DNA from: Flammulina velutipes
Taxonomy: Eukaryota > Basidiomycota > Agaricomycetes > Agaricales > Physalacriaceae
DNA: 64,000 nt
Reading direction: 5' to 3'
Assembly (NCBI GenBank): GCA_011800155.1
Contig: CM022377.1
Coordinates: forward strand, 496,001-560,000
The notes below the pieces were generated by a model that saw only the letters and a list, made by a program, of their open reading frames with translations, ran no database searches and was not told the DNA's origin. Positions 25,028 through 35,285 of this stretch are shown here, in pieces; position 1 is the stretch's first letter; the number at the start of each line of letters is the position of its first letter. Position numbers and translations under genes: made by a program.

Positions 25028-25891
25028 TTATGCTGTGGCTGTCGAGCCGGTGTAGGCGTGGATAGTCTGGTCGGCACATCCAGCAGGAGTGTTGTAGGAG
25101 TACGGCCCCAAGTTGATGTAAACGTCGCGATGTCCTTCAGCATCTGCACATACGAGCCACGCCTGTAAAGACCAGAGGTCATTAGAAGAACAATGGACAA
25201 GACTTTTTGGGACACGGACATTGTTCTGGGAACGAGTCACGGTGCTAGAGCTCCACTCCACTGTATCGCCAGAGAAGATGAATTTGCCCAGAGTGTCAGG
25301 TTGGGCGGCCCACGTAACTTTCAACTTCTTAATGGTAGAATCCGCGGGGGGTTCGACGACGGCATACAGCGGTGTACCGTTCGCGTTCTGAATGAGTTGT
25401 CCGCCTGTGATTTGGAACTGGGCAGCATTTGCCGGTTCTCCCAATACAGCGTCGGAAGCCTTATTCAATGCCTCGGATTGCAGATACTTATGGAAGTTGG
25501 GGTCGACCTGCCAATGGCAATAAGTATCTTGACAGCGATATCAGCATACTACTACGCACCACAGCGCGAATGAATGAGTAGCCCGGCTCAAGAGTAGCAC
25601 TTCCTCCAGAAGCGGTTGTAGTAGGAGTGCCAGGTCCCGTCGTACCAGCAGCAGTTGTTGGGCCACCAGGCAAACATTGAGAGTACCACTCGTTGCTACG
25701 AGTACAGGTCCAACCGCTGGGGCAGACGGTGGCACCGGTCCAGCCCGTTCCTCCACACTAATGAATTCATTAATATTTAGAGCGATCAGGACAGGGAAGA
25801 GACAAACCTGGCCATACTGTGGCGCAGTTTGAGCAACTGCAGTGCCCACCAGAAAGAGGCCAAATGCAATCAGGATATCGCATCGAGTCAT
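25028..25891 (-). CDS. Secreted protein with N-terminal CBM1 and an unassigned C-terminal domain
   Basis: Four exons: 25891-25808, 25757-25560, 25507-25220, 25162-25028; 234 aa. Signal peptide about 1-20 ([20 protein letters not shown]). A fungal cellulose-binding module (CBM1) follows: [20 protein letters not shown] and then a [11 protein letters not shown] ending, with the aromatic residues that stack on cellulose. A Thr/Gly/Pro linker joins it to a domain of about 150 aa starting [20 protein letters not shown], with [33 protein letters not shown] and [17 protein letters not shown] do not recognise this domain as a known enzyme. The last intron (25219-25163) has a clear CTAATGAC branch site and removes 19 codons that are otherwise open. 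Likely acts on or at plant cell wall. Confidence 0.8.
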
Positions 25892-26220
25892 CGCGTTCTT
25901 TCAGCAGGTAGTGACCATCGAATCGAACCCAATCATTTAAACAAACCTGTATGTCCCGAGCAAATGCCCTTTTCTCGGACCTCAAGTTCGCATCACGGTG
26001 CGTCGGGCTAACGTCGGTATGGATTTCAAAACACCTGATTGGAGTTGCGGGAATTATTATGGCGAATCCACTGGAGCTAGCATCTAGAAGGTGACGACTG
26101 TTTATATTGCAAGTATGGTAAACTATCGGCAGAGAGGAACAGGTCCTAGAAACAGTATCATATACCTGTCGGTAGGTTAGAGACTTCATAGTTCGGCAAT
26201 CGATTATACGAACGAACGTA
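25892..26220. other. Short intergenic region
   Basis: 329 bp holding the promoter of the CBM1 gene (leftward) and the 3' end of the next leftward gene. No other signal seen. Confidence 0.45.
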
Positions 26221-27129
26221 TTAAGGACTAAGCACGACTATACGGGTACACTTCGGGCTAGGGAGATCTGATATGTAGGAATGAGTTGAAAGTATTGCCT
26301 GAAGCGACTGGACGCACCATTCAAGTTCCCGGTGTTCATCTTCAACCTTGGACACTGAATATTCCTGCTTCTCATTGGAGCGTCCATCGACGATGACTAT
26401 AGAATCGTTGGAAGGTGTCGGAGAGCCGTGATCTTTCGTCTTGCTTCCGAGACTACCAGCCAGGAAGGTCTTCGTCTCGTCGACCCACTCCGCAGCACCG
26501 GCACGACCTTTGGATTTGCTGAGAGTGAAGAGACGGAATACGGTATATCCCCAAAATAGGATGACTGTGGGGAACAATGCGATGCATAGGTTGATCAGGA
26601 GGACAAGCAGTAATAGGCATGCTGCAAATGAATGTCGGTGAATACGACCGGCGAGAAGAATAAACGGACGAACAGAATGTGAAGACGATGCTTGCGGATG
26701 CGAAAAGGGCTGAGCTGATAGCGAACACGATGAAAGAGAGCGTTACGACGACGGAACAGAAGCTAAACATTCTTCAATAGGCTTATAGGTCACAAGGATG
26801 ACAATACGCACACAAATAATATTATCGGGAAGATGCTGAGGATGGCAAAGAAGCAGAGAAATACCTATATCGAAAGTTAAGCATACTTGGGGTGAAGAAT
26901 TGTATGAAACTCACAGAGGGTACAGGATATTCATGAAAAACTTCTTTGGCAGTCTTGATGGCCGGTCGAACGAAGCCATGCTCAATTCTAAGCAAATTGT
27001 GAGCAAGCAGAGCGCTGGATAATGTGGCGCATACCGCTCGGCGTAAGAATGAACAACAAAGGCGCTCCGGTCGAAATAAGACGCGAGATCATCGCGGTCG
27101 CGCGGTTCAAACTCTGAGAGCGTCGACAT
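26221..27129 (-). CDS. Promethin/LDAF1-like membrane hairpin protein
   Basis: Five exons: 27129-27035, 26987-26915, 26864-26812, 26771-26674, 26621-26221; 239 aa. After a charged N-terminus (MSTLSEFEPRDRDDLASYFD) comes an amphipathic segment (FVRPAIKTAKEVFHEYPVPS). Two long hydrophobic stretches follow, VFLCFFAILSIFPIILFVMF onward and a CLLLLVLLINLCIALFPTVI segment, together about 90 residues. This layout of a short helix and a double membrane hairpin resembles fungal promethin-domain proteins, relatives of lipid droplet assembly factor 1 that partner seipin. The soluble tail ends in a charged helix. The family call is by architecture, not by a signature motif. Exon 1 joins YAER to IEHGF through a 47-nt intron carrying a TGTGGCGC octamer on the plus strand. 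Confidence 0.6.
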
Positions 27130-27651
27130 TTCCAGCGCGAGACAACAGGATCTCTTGTCTTGAGACAACGAAAGAAGGTGAAATGAAGACTGATGCAGGT
27201 GGTGGTAGCCTTGGCTCACATTCTTGGCTGCTCGCTTCCCCATATTTGACATCGCCTTGGAGTCCAAACAACGACGCCACACTTCGTTCAGCTTACTTCG
27301 GAATATGACATGTTGCACGTAGGTCTCATAGGTATTGAGAATCAAGTATTCCATCAAATGGACTTTCAAAAATGTACCATACTGGATGGTTTATTTTGCT
27401 CTTGGAAGATAATTATTCTTGCAGATACTAAAGTCTTCTACCGAAACTGTATGTCAATCCGCATTGCATTTGAGGCGAATTACGACTACTACTACAGCTA
27501 GAATGCTAATGTGGCGTATCAAACGGACATCTCTACGGCACCAGATGAATAGTAAAGAGTCACCGAGGGACCATTGATGCGACCTTGTTCCGCGCCCGTC
27601 TGTTTTGGCCTGATCCGTTCGCCGCAGAAGTAAGTAAATAGACCGCAGAGA
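27130..27651. other. Intergenic region
   Basis: 522 bp upstream of the promethin-like gene and downstream of METTL16, both leftward. One TGTGGCGT octamer at 27510-27517. No coding evidence. Confidence 0.45.
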
Positions 27652-29569
27652 TCAGGAAGCCAAAACTTTGCGGCTAACATGCCCACAGAAACCCTCAAAC
27701 AGCCCGCGGTCTTCACCTAGCATCCACTGAAACACAATTTCCTTGTCCTCAACGCTCAGACGACATGCCAACGCCACCGTCGTTTTCGGGTTCGTCTCTG
27801 TATCAATATCCATGCGATCGGTACGGCTCCGCTTCCTCCTAGCGCGCCTCGACCATGTATCCTCCTTCGCCGTGATGAGAAAATAACCATCCCCAGAAGT
27901 TACCTCGGCATTCGATATCGAAACGAGAATGTTCTTGAGCGTACTTTCCGGCACCGAGCTGGTGGCCGCGGATTTGAGAGTGATGGGTTGACGTATAGTG
28001 TTATGAAGAGGCATCAGGCTGCGAAGAGCTGGATTGGCAATGCGAGATATAGCCTAGAAAAAGTCGAGTTTGAGTTCACGGGTAGTATAAGTCTCCAGTC
28101 TGAGGATTCGAAGTAGAGAAAGAGACAACTTACATCGGGGAGTCGCTCGGTTGTGAAAGACCAGCCGATGGCCCATCGCCGAGTATGACCTTGGATAAAC
28201 TCTGTGATGGCATAGTTCGTTATCTGAGGGGACAAAGACAAGACAGGTTAGACATAGACACCAGCCACTCGACAGAATAGATTATTATACAGGGAGAGCT
28301 TATTATGAGGGACGTACATTTAAGTCTCTCAAAACTCCGACTACGTGGGTCAAAGAAGACATCTTGCCAAGCATAGATGTATACCATCTATACAAAGTCA
28401 GCAACCAAAATCAAAAGATTGATACCTTCAAAATAGACTAACCGACATCGAGTCTGGTTTAGCGCACTCCCTTTGACTATCCGACTGACAAATTCAGCCT
28501 CGCCACCCCGCGTGATCATCTCCACCGGAGCACCAGTGCAGACCTAGAACGTAGGAAGAAATGGCTTCAGCGACGACGAGGAGCCATAACAACGAATAGC
28601 ACCAACACCACACGGTTCGAACGCCTTGCCTTCGGCAGACTGTGCAACCTCCTCCATACTCCCATAGAAGGGAGGGTTGCACATGACAAAATCAAAGCTA
28701 CGAAAACTCAGCACATTTCCCCATGCCCGGAAGTGGATTAGACTTACTTCTCCTCACCAGCGAAAGGAAGAAATTCCCTCTCTGCCTCTGCTTTGACAAG
28801 ACGAATCCTATCACCTAGATCATTAGCGAGGACATTGCGTTGTGCATACTCCAGGGAGCGCCCGTCGAGTTCTAGGGCGAAAGCTGTCATAAAAAGGCAT
28901 CATGTAACGAGACCACTTATAGCCGACCTGTGGCCACGAACGTCCATTCTGGATCAAGTCTACAGCCAAGGAGTGGGTAAATGGCGGATGCTCCGGTTCC
29001 TCTGTAAAAATGCAGACAGAGTTAGCCAGCGGAGAAAGCAGAGACCGGCGTCGCACATATCGATACCGCGAATTGGTTTCGAAGGACCGGGCTGCGCTGC
29101 TAGAATATCTTGTACCCAGAGAAGATAATTCAATCTGAACAGAGATGAGTCAGATATTATCATGTTTATTGTGAGTTATTACCTGTTTGGGACCTGACAG
29201 AATGTTTCTTCATGTCAGGATCATTGCGCCACATAGGCGGACAATGGTTGACTTGCCGGTGGACAGAGACGATCTTCCGGTAACAACACCTCCAAGCCAA
29301 AATCACGAAGTAGCAACGCTTTCGTTAGACATCTGGCCTTAAATGTCAAAAATTAATCAGGTTGGGGACGTGTAGTGAGCGACCTTTGAGCCGCTTCGTT
29401 CTTGAAGTCGATCGTCATTCTTGAACCCACCGGAATGAGACTACTCAGAAATGCGGTCAGTAGTTGCCAGAAAGTTGTTGGAATACACTTACTATTCGTG
29501 CAGAGCTGGATATGAGTGCGCAAGTCTCAGAAAGTCAGTGTCGGCGCGATATATGTTACGTTCATGCAT
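27652..29569 (-). CDS. METTL16: METTL16-type RNA N6-adenosine methyltransferase
   Basis: Twelve exons: 29569-29493, 29440-29384, 29332-29257, 29193-29183, 29134-29057, 29001-28928, 28883-28748, 28697-28607, 28543-28443, 28387-28318, 28223-28134, 28053-27652; 420 aa. The start MHERNIY matches the animal family start MHARNRY. DFGLEVLLPEDRLCPPVPNR leads into RLNYLLWVQDIL and the SAM site RGIDIGTGASAIYPLLG. The catalytic NPPF tetrad sits in FDFVMCNPPFYGS, and GGEAEFVSRI, RWYTSMLGK and RRWAIGWSF follow. METTL16 methylates the U6 snRNA ACAGAGA adenosine and MAT2A-type hairpins. An 11-nt exon (29193-29183, VPN plus two bases) follows a GC-AG intron (29256-29194); both are required by the conserved CPPVPNRLNY string. 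The vertebrate C-terminal VCR region is not evident. Confidence 0.92.
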
Positions 29570-30804
29570 TTTCGAAGGAGACGAGGATGAGCCAAACAAC
29601 GACACAGCCACCTCGGCGTTGACCACACGCGATCACGTTCAATTTTTAACACACTACTTTTTGGCTAGCTCGAAGTGGACTCCTCTCTGGAGTATGAAGA
29701 TACCGACGCTCTGTTTCTGTCAAATAGATTCGCTCCAACGCTTGGTCAACTTGCGTTTTTGACTCTTTTGACGTGTTCTTCAAGATCCTTTAGTCCTCTA
29801 ACATGTCAACGTTTCAACGGTCAACAACCCGCCACGAACCAAGCCTAATCGCAGCCAAAATATGTAACGGAAGTTACCGTTCTCCTCTCCCTCCGTCTAG
29901 ATGAACACCGGTTTTTTGTGGCGCACTACAATCCCCTGGAATGTCAGTGTCTCTTTGTACTTGATTGTTCCGGGTGAGTATAAACTCTGACACGTCTTTC
30001 AGGCTCTCAAAGCATGTATTCATACAACATACTGGGGTAGTAGCTACAGCACAGTGCCTTCCCCGGCATCGGAAAATTTAATCGGTCCCGACCATTATAG
30101 TGCTAGCACTTGCGGACGGTGAAGCCCGTGCGCCCGCATCCGGACATAACTGGCTGCTGAGACCGAGCAGCCAGTAGCTGTCCGATAGCCTTGACAGAAC
30201 GTATGGTTCCAGGTATCTCTTATGCGGGTGCATTGGGTGCTGTTCTCTCGGCGCTGCTGATGTCAAAGGAATATCTCACTGCTTCGTCGCGACGTCAGCT
30301 ACGGACCTTGGTGGTGCAAGTGCAGATGACGGATTTCAATCGTCGTGTTTCATCATCTCTTTCAGGCTGGCTATCACAAGGCGGTCACAAAGTGAGTTCC
30401 ATTACACGAAAATTTCAAGCCCATTCGGTCTTTACGATTCTCTTTCATAGACCTCTTCCAGCCGGAATACTCTCTCCGAACATCGAGGGTATTAGCACGA
30501 GTACCCGTCTTACCGGTAGTCAGAGCTCTCTGGAAGACGTCAATGGAGTAGGATCTGACATGATGGCACGTAAATGAAAGAAGCAGTGGGAAGAACGTCG
30601 CGAACGAGTCTGGTTCCGGATCTGGCAAGCGTCTTCCCAATCTTCGATTCACGTCGAAGATCCATTTCCTTATTCGGCCATATAACTTTTTAGTTGACAG
30701 TCATAAAACGAGGCCCAGCGACGCTGGTTCGGAACGCTCTTTCTTTCCGACCACCATCTACCTTTCCCGCCGCCGCAATTGCTGCACTATTGTCGCTGCC
30801 TTCA
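29570..30804. other. Divergent intergenic region with a strong hairpin
   Basis: About 1.2 kb between the METTL16 start (leftward) and an acidic hypothetical protein (rightward). It holds one TGTGGCGC octamer (29917-29924) and a long imperfect inverted repeat (30139-30186). The rightward frame stays open upstream from about 30694, but the first ATG in it is at 30805. Confidence 0.5.
30139..30186. repeat. Imperfect palindrome, potential stem-loop
   Basis: CTGGCTGCT (30150-30158) pairs perfectly with AGCAGCCAG (30166-30174) across a 7-nt loop. Just outside, CGGACA (30141-30146) pairs with TGTCCG (30179-30184). Together they form about 15 base pairs with a small internal loop. Function unknown; it could be a protein-binding palindrome or part of a transcribed structured RNA. 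Confidence 0.6.
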
Positions 30805-32093
30805 ATGGCGTCCACTCATTCACCGACTCCATTCTCCATCGACGAGTTCACATCTCTGGTCGAGTCTGCGCTGGACTTGGACCATGAGCCAGACGTATCC
30901 ATGACCGTACCCGTTTACTGCTCAGAATCTCGCATATCCTTCTCCCCATCGCGCAGGATCACCTCGGCGACCACAGTCTTTTCCAAATTCAAACAGCTCG
31001 TCTCACCGCCGCGGCCCAGGCCACAGAAGCTCGCCTTTGTCGAACGACCTGGCACGCCCATCCCAGCCGTATCGTTAATGGCTCCCGGCTCTACAGAGTT
31101 TGTTCCATTCCTACCACTCGCGTCGCGTCGCGAGCTTGAGGCTCTCCAGCCAAGTCGCTCCCTCTCAGAATACTCCGTTGAGCCTAGCTCGACCGAATCA
31201 TCGCCCACATCCCCATACTTCCCCCTCACTCCAACAACTTACACAAAGTCTATCTGCAGCAGCACAGAGATTGTCATCGTGGACGCTCAGTCTGAGGATC
31301 CCTTCGCGAAAGGCTCAGTCCAAATCATCAACGTCACTCCTCCTCGCAAAGCCAAATCCATCCGAAATCGTACGCGCCCCCCTCCCCTTAATTTTTATGC
31401 TCCACCGTCCTGCCCGTTACCGAGCCCGCCCAATACACCATCTCCCCCTCCATCGCGCACCAGCTCTAACGGCTCTTCCTATCGTCTCCACCCCTACGCG
31501 TCGTCTGACTGGACATTCGACTTGCCCGTCAGCGAACGCGCGCAGCATGCACCTGTCAACCCTCTGAGCCCGCGTCGCAATCGTCATAAACGCACCGGTT
31601 CACCGTTCCCTCTGCTCGACAACGGATTCAAGCCCACGGCACGTCTAGAGCCGAGTCCATGTCATTTGGTATTGTCCGATAACGGGCTGCCAATGCCTGC
31701 CAGAGAGTCTCTGACAGACCTATCGTCCTTCGAAGCGAATTGGGTTGATATGATGGACTCGGATGACGATGAAGTTGAAGACGAAGACAACGACGCGTTT
31801 GGAGGTCTTGCGACACCTATGCAGCAGCTGTGTACGCGGTGGAAGTATCATTCCGATTCGGAGTTGAGTACTCCAGTGCAGATGGCATTCCCGCTGTCCA
31901 GTCGCCTGTCGCTTGACGACCTCGTGCATTCCGTGGTACCGAGGTCTCTTGTCACGTCTTTCATGGCGGAGAACGATGACGATGACACCGCGACAACGGC
32001 GTACTACAGCGCTAGGTCAAGTCTCTGTTCACAGTTTTGGTATGTTTTTTCTGCTCGTCTATCATGCCGTTCGTTTGACGCAAGTCTCTCAGA
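30805..32093 (+). CDS. Hypothetical Ser/Pro-rich acidic protein
   Basis: Main exon 30805-32039 encodes MASTHSPTPFSIDEF onward, about 412 residues. Visible features are basic Pro-rich stretches (SPPRPRPQK), a Pro/Ser run (PSPPNTPSPPPSRTSS), a basic SPRRNRHKRTGSP patch, an acidic cluster (DSDDDEVEDEDNDAFGG) and a final SLDDLVHSVVP block. No known family. A 53-nt intron candidate (32040-32092, GTATGT...CTCAG) would join TG to A, so the stop codon itself is split and the protein ends ARSSLCSQF. If unspliced, it runs 19 residues further to 32097. The upstream frame is open, so a missed 5' exon is possible. Confidence 0.65.
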
Positions 32094-33137
32094 TTGATAT
32101 GTTCTCGAGTTCTTGTCATATTATTCCCCTCCTTACCTGTTATATGCTATTTTATTCGTAAGGTAATCCTCAAAAGCATTTTTCGCTTGCGCTTTCGCCC
32201 ATCGTCATCGTTAAAATTGTCTTTTCTTCCCTGTCCAGCTTCTACCGCTTTTATTCGCTTTTGAATACACACTTATATCATTTCGCTATAATTCTCGCTT
32301 TCCAGTTAAGGTGTCTGCACCTCATCCACGTCTAGTTGCTCTCCGATACTGTCTTTACTGTCACCATGTTGTACTGTCATTCCTTTGTTTCTAATACTCG
32401 TGTATCACGCTTCAAGTGTATTCATAATATTTTTGGACAGGATTTAGTCGTAGGAAGAATAAAGAAGTTTATCTGTAGACGATATCATACTCAAGTGCAG
32501 ATAATACGCCACGCCTGTTAGACAGACAAATGCGGGTTCGCTAGATAGGCGAAATGGTTGCGAGATAAGTCTTCTGCTGGAACCGAAATAAGTGCCGATC
32601 TCAGCTTGATAGAGTGACGTTGGTTCCGACTTTAATAAGATAAAACGTAGAAGATGTCTAATGATTTACGTTTGACATCGTTCACTCCAGTTCGCAAGGA
32701 TAAACTCGAAACGAATCTCGTTTGCGAATGTGGCGTGTGGCGTACGTCAAAGGGATTGCCAAGCAAAGCCAAATACAAACGGACCAAAAAGAGCAATGGA
32801 CGCTAATTGTTTTCTTCACCATCGTTGCAGCAGAAATGCTGCACTTGCCTGTTGAATCTGTCGACTTTACAAGTAACGGAGCGATGGAAGAAAGAGGGCT
32901 TGCTTTACGCAATGCCAGGAGCTCGACTACGTGACTGCCTTGAATTCTCCAGAGCGGGGCGGACAACATGTCGAACGGACATTATTTTCATTCAACTTGT
33001 GTGTAATCTACGCATGTATAATCGTAGTAAATATGCAATTGACAAGCGTCTACCCAATAGCAATAAAGCTTATCAGCCAAATTCACGCTCACCAATGAGC
33101 TGTAAATGACTCGGACCATTCTCAACATCCTTCCGCC
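32094..33137. other. Intergenic region
   Basis: About 1 kb with no gene, rich in TTC/CTT pyrimidine tracts near its left end and holding a doubled octamer at 32729-32743, roughly 400 bp before the ArgJ start. Confidence 0.45.
32729..32743 (+). promoter_or_regulatory. Doubled TGTGGCGT octamer
   Basis: Two TGTGGCGT copies overlap by one base (32729-32736 and 32736-32743). This is the densest case of an octamer TGTGGCGY that recurs in non-coding DNA throughout the window. A protein-binding site is inferred from recurrence only. Confidence 0.4.
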
Positions 33138-34664
33138 ATGTCCTCCGCTACCAGGCGATTTCTGTCGACAGTAACAATAAAGTCTACGCCGTCCAAGGCG
33201 CACCACCATGGCCCTCTATCACCAGCGACATTTCCCAAAGGCTACCTTTTAACTGGACTGCACGCTGGAGTCAAAAAAGTCGCGGGCGTCCCCGATGTCG
33301 GTATAATACTCTCAACGTCGACAAAGCCGACTTCCGCAGCAGCTTGCTTCACCCGCAATGCATTCAAAGCTGCACCTGTTGTCGTATCTGAGCAGATTCT
33401 CGCTAATAATGGAGGCAGAGCGCGCGCGGTCGTCGTTAACAGCGGATGTGCCAATGCTGTTACCGGCAAGCAGGGTATGGACGACGCTTGGGCCATGGTC
33501 AAGGAAACCGACGCGCTATCATCCTCTGGCTCATCCACCAACGAAACACTGGTCATGTCCACTGGCGTCATTGGCCAAAATCTCCCTATCTCCAAAATCA
33601 TCTCCGCCATTCGCTCCCAGCGCTCCGACGAGTCAACACGATCTCTATCGGACGACTTCGATGCCTGGGAACGTGCGTCCAAGGCGTTCATGACAACAGA
33701 CACGTTCCCAAAGCTTCGGTCGCGCGTTTACACAATCAACGGGGTTGAATATCGTATGGCGGGTATGGATAAGGGCGCTGGTATGATTCACCCGGACATG
33801 GGCCCCCCACGGACTGCAGGCCAACTACACGCCACCCTTCTGGGATGCATCATGACCGACGCGGCCGTGTCGCCTAGCAGTTTGCAAAGCGCACTGACTT
33901 ATGCTGTAGATCGCAGCTTCAATTCTATCAGCGTCGATGGTGATATGTCTACCAACGACACTATCATAGTACTGGCAAATGGTGCTGCTCCTGGGGCCGT
34001 CGCTGAGATTGACGAGCAGACAGACAGGGCAGCATATGAAGTCTTCAAGCAGGAGCTTACCGAGTTCGCTATAGATCTGGCTAAACTCGTGGTAAGAGAT
34101 GGTGAAGGAGCGACCAAGTTTGTTACCGTAACGGTCAAAGTATATCCATTCCTTCGGGTTCTGAATGTAGGCTGACTGCGATATACAGAATGCTGCGACG
34201 TACGCCGATGCGCACAAGATTGCCTCTCGTGTTTCTACTTCGGCGCTGGTAAAGACCGCTCTCTATGGGGAAGACGCCAAGTACAACCATTCCCGTTACC
34301 TTTTGCATGTCTAACGGTATCCCATTAGCTGGGGACGTATACTCGCAGCTACTGGATCTGTGTCACTCTCATGTCCGGTTGACCCTACGACCGTGAGCGT
34401 CTCCTTCATTCCCTCCGACGGCACCGCGAAGCTACCCGTTCTCGTGAATGGGGAACCGGAGAAAGTCGATGAACAGCGCGCCAAGGAGATTCTCACACAA
34501 GAGGACTTTGAAGTGTCTGTAGATCTAGGTGCTTTGGGACAGGAGGAGGCGAAGTATTGGACTTGTGATTTCAGCTATGTAAGTGTTTTAGGGGATGGAG
34601 TCCGCTGCATAGCTAATGTCGATTCCAGGAATATGTGAGGATTAACGGAGACTACAGATCATAA
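33138..34664 (+). CDS. ARG7: Arginine biosynthesis bifunctional protein ArgJ, mitochondrial (ornithine acetyltransferase / N-acetylglutamate synthase)
   Basis: Four exons: 33138-34139, 34189-34280, 34329-34578, 34629-34664; 459 aa. It transfers the acetyl group from N-acetylornithine to glutamate, closing the acetyl cycle of arginine synthesis; the family can also use acetyl-CoA. The N-terminus ([15 protein letters not shown]) is a typical mitochondrial presequence. Conserved landmarks are [42 protein letters not shown] and the self-cleavage site HATLLGC, where Thr about 233 becomes the N-terminal nucleophile of the beta chain. [23 protein letters not shown] and the end [18 protein letters not shown] also match. 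All family landmarks are intact. Confidence 0.95.
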
Positions 34665-35285
34665 GATCATGCCCGAGTAGCAGGCCAAACTCAAATTAGT
34701 GAAGCATGTAGGCAACATGTGCATCGATATGTTTCGGATTCCCACTGAAAATCACAGTGCAATTATTGAAACATTCGCGAATCTTGCAGTCGTTTGGCTT
34801 GAATCCACTTGGTCACTCATCGTGTGTGTACCCCCAGCAGTCACCAACGCGCTACCCACTTTCGTCACCGTCTCCCTGAGCCCCAGCCTGCGACCTTTTC
34901 TCAGGACCTTCCTAACGGCCATACTTACATCTAATACATTCTAACAGAATCACGGTACAGCTATTGAAGTAAAATACCCACCCCATTAGCTAGTATACCA
35001 TACCCTGGTGAGTGCTTACCCACTTCCAACGCTGTGTGAATGAAACAACTTTGAGGGGACCGCCCAAATGCGATGCCACCATCTCCGACGTCCCCAGGCC
35101 GCCCATCGATGCGCACGCTGTCCAATCCAACTATGGCTAAGCACTTAGGGCGCGCGGTGGCCTTGCGTGAGCCTATAAGAAGGGCACCGTGAGTTGGGAT
35201 TCCTCACCGAGCTTTTTCTTCTTTTTTCTTCAGCTCTTGTCTAATACTTCTTCTTCGTTTCAAACTCTTTAAATCTTTTACGACT
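34665..35285. other. Intergenic region, promoter of the first Cys-repeat gene
   Basis: 621 bp. An 81-codon open frame (34699-34944) has no support. A TATA-like box and a TTC/CTT-rich leader precede the Cys-repeat gene. Confidence 0.45.
35174..35180 (+). promoter_or_regulatory. TATA-like box of the first Cys-repeat gene
   Basis: TATAAGA about 110 bp before the ATG at 35286, followed by a pyrimidine-rich stretch (CTTTTTCTTC...). Consistent with a strongly expressed fungal secreted-protein promoter; inferred only. Confidence 0.45.

Noticed and set aside
34699..34944. 81-codon open frame between ArgJ and the Cys-repeat gene
   Set aside because: No signal peptide, domain or splice support; ordinary intergenic length.
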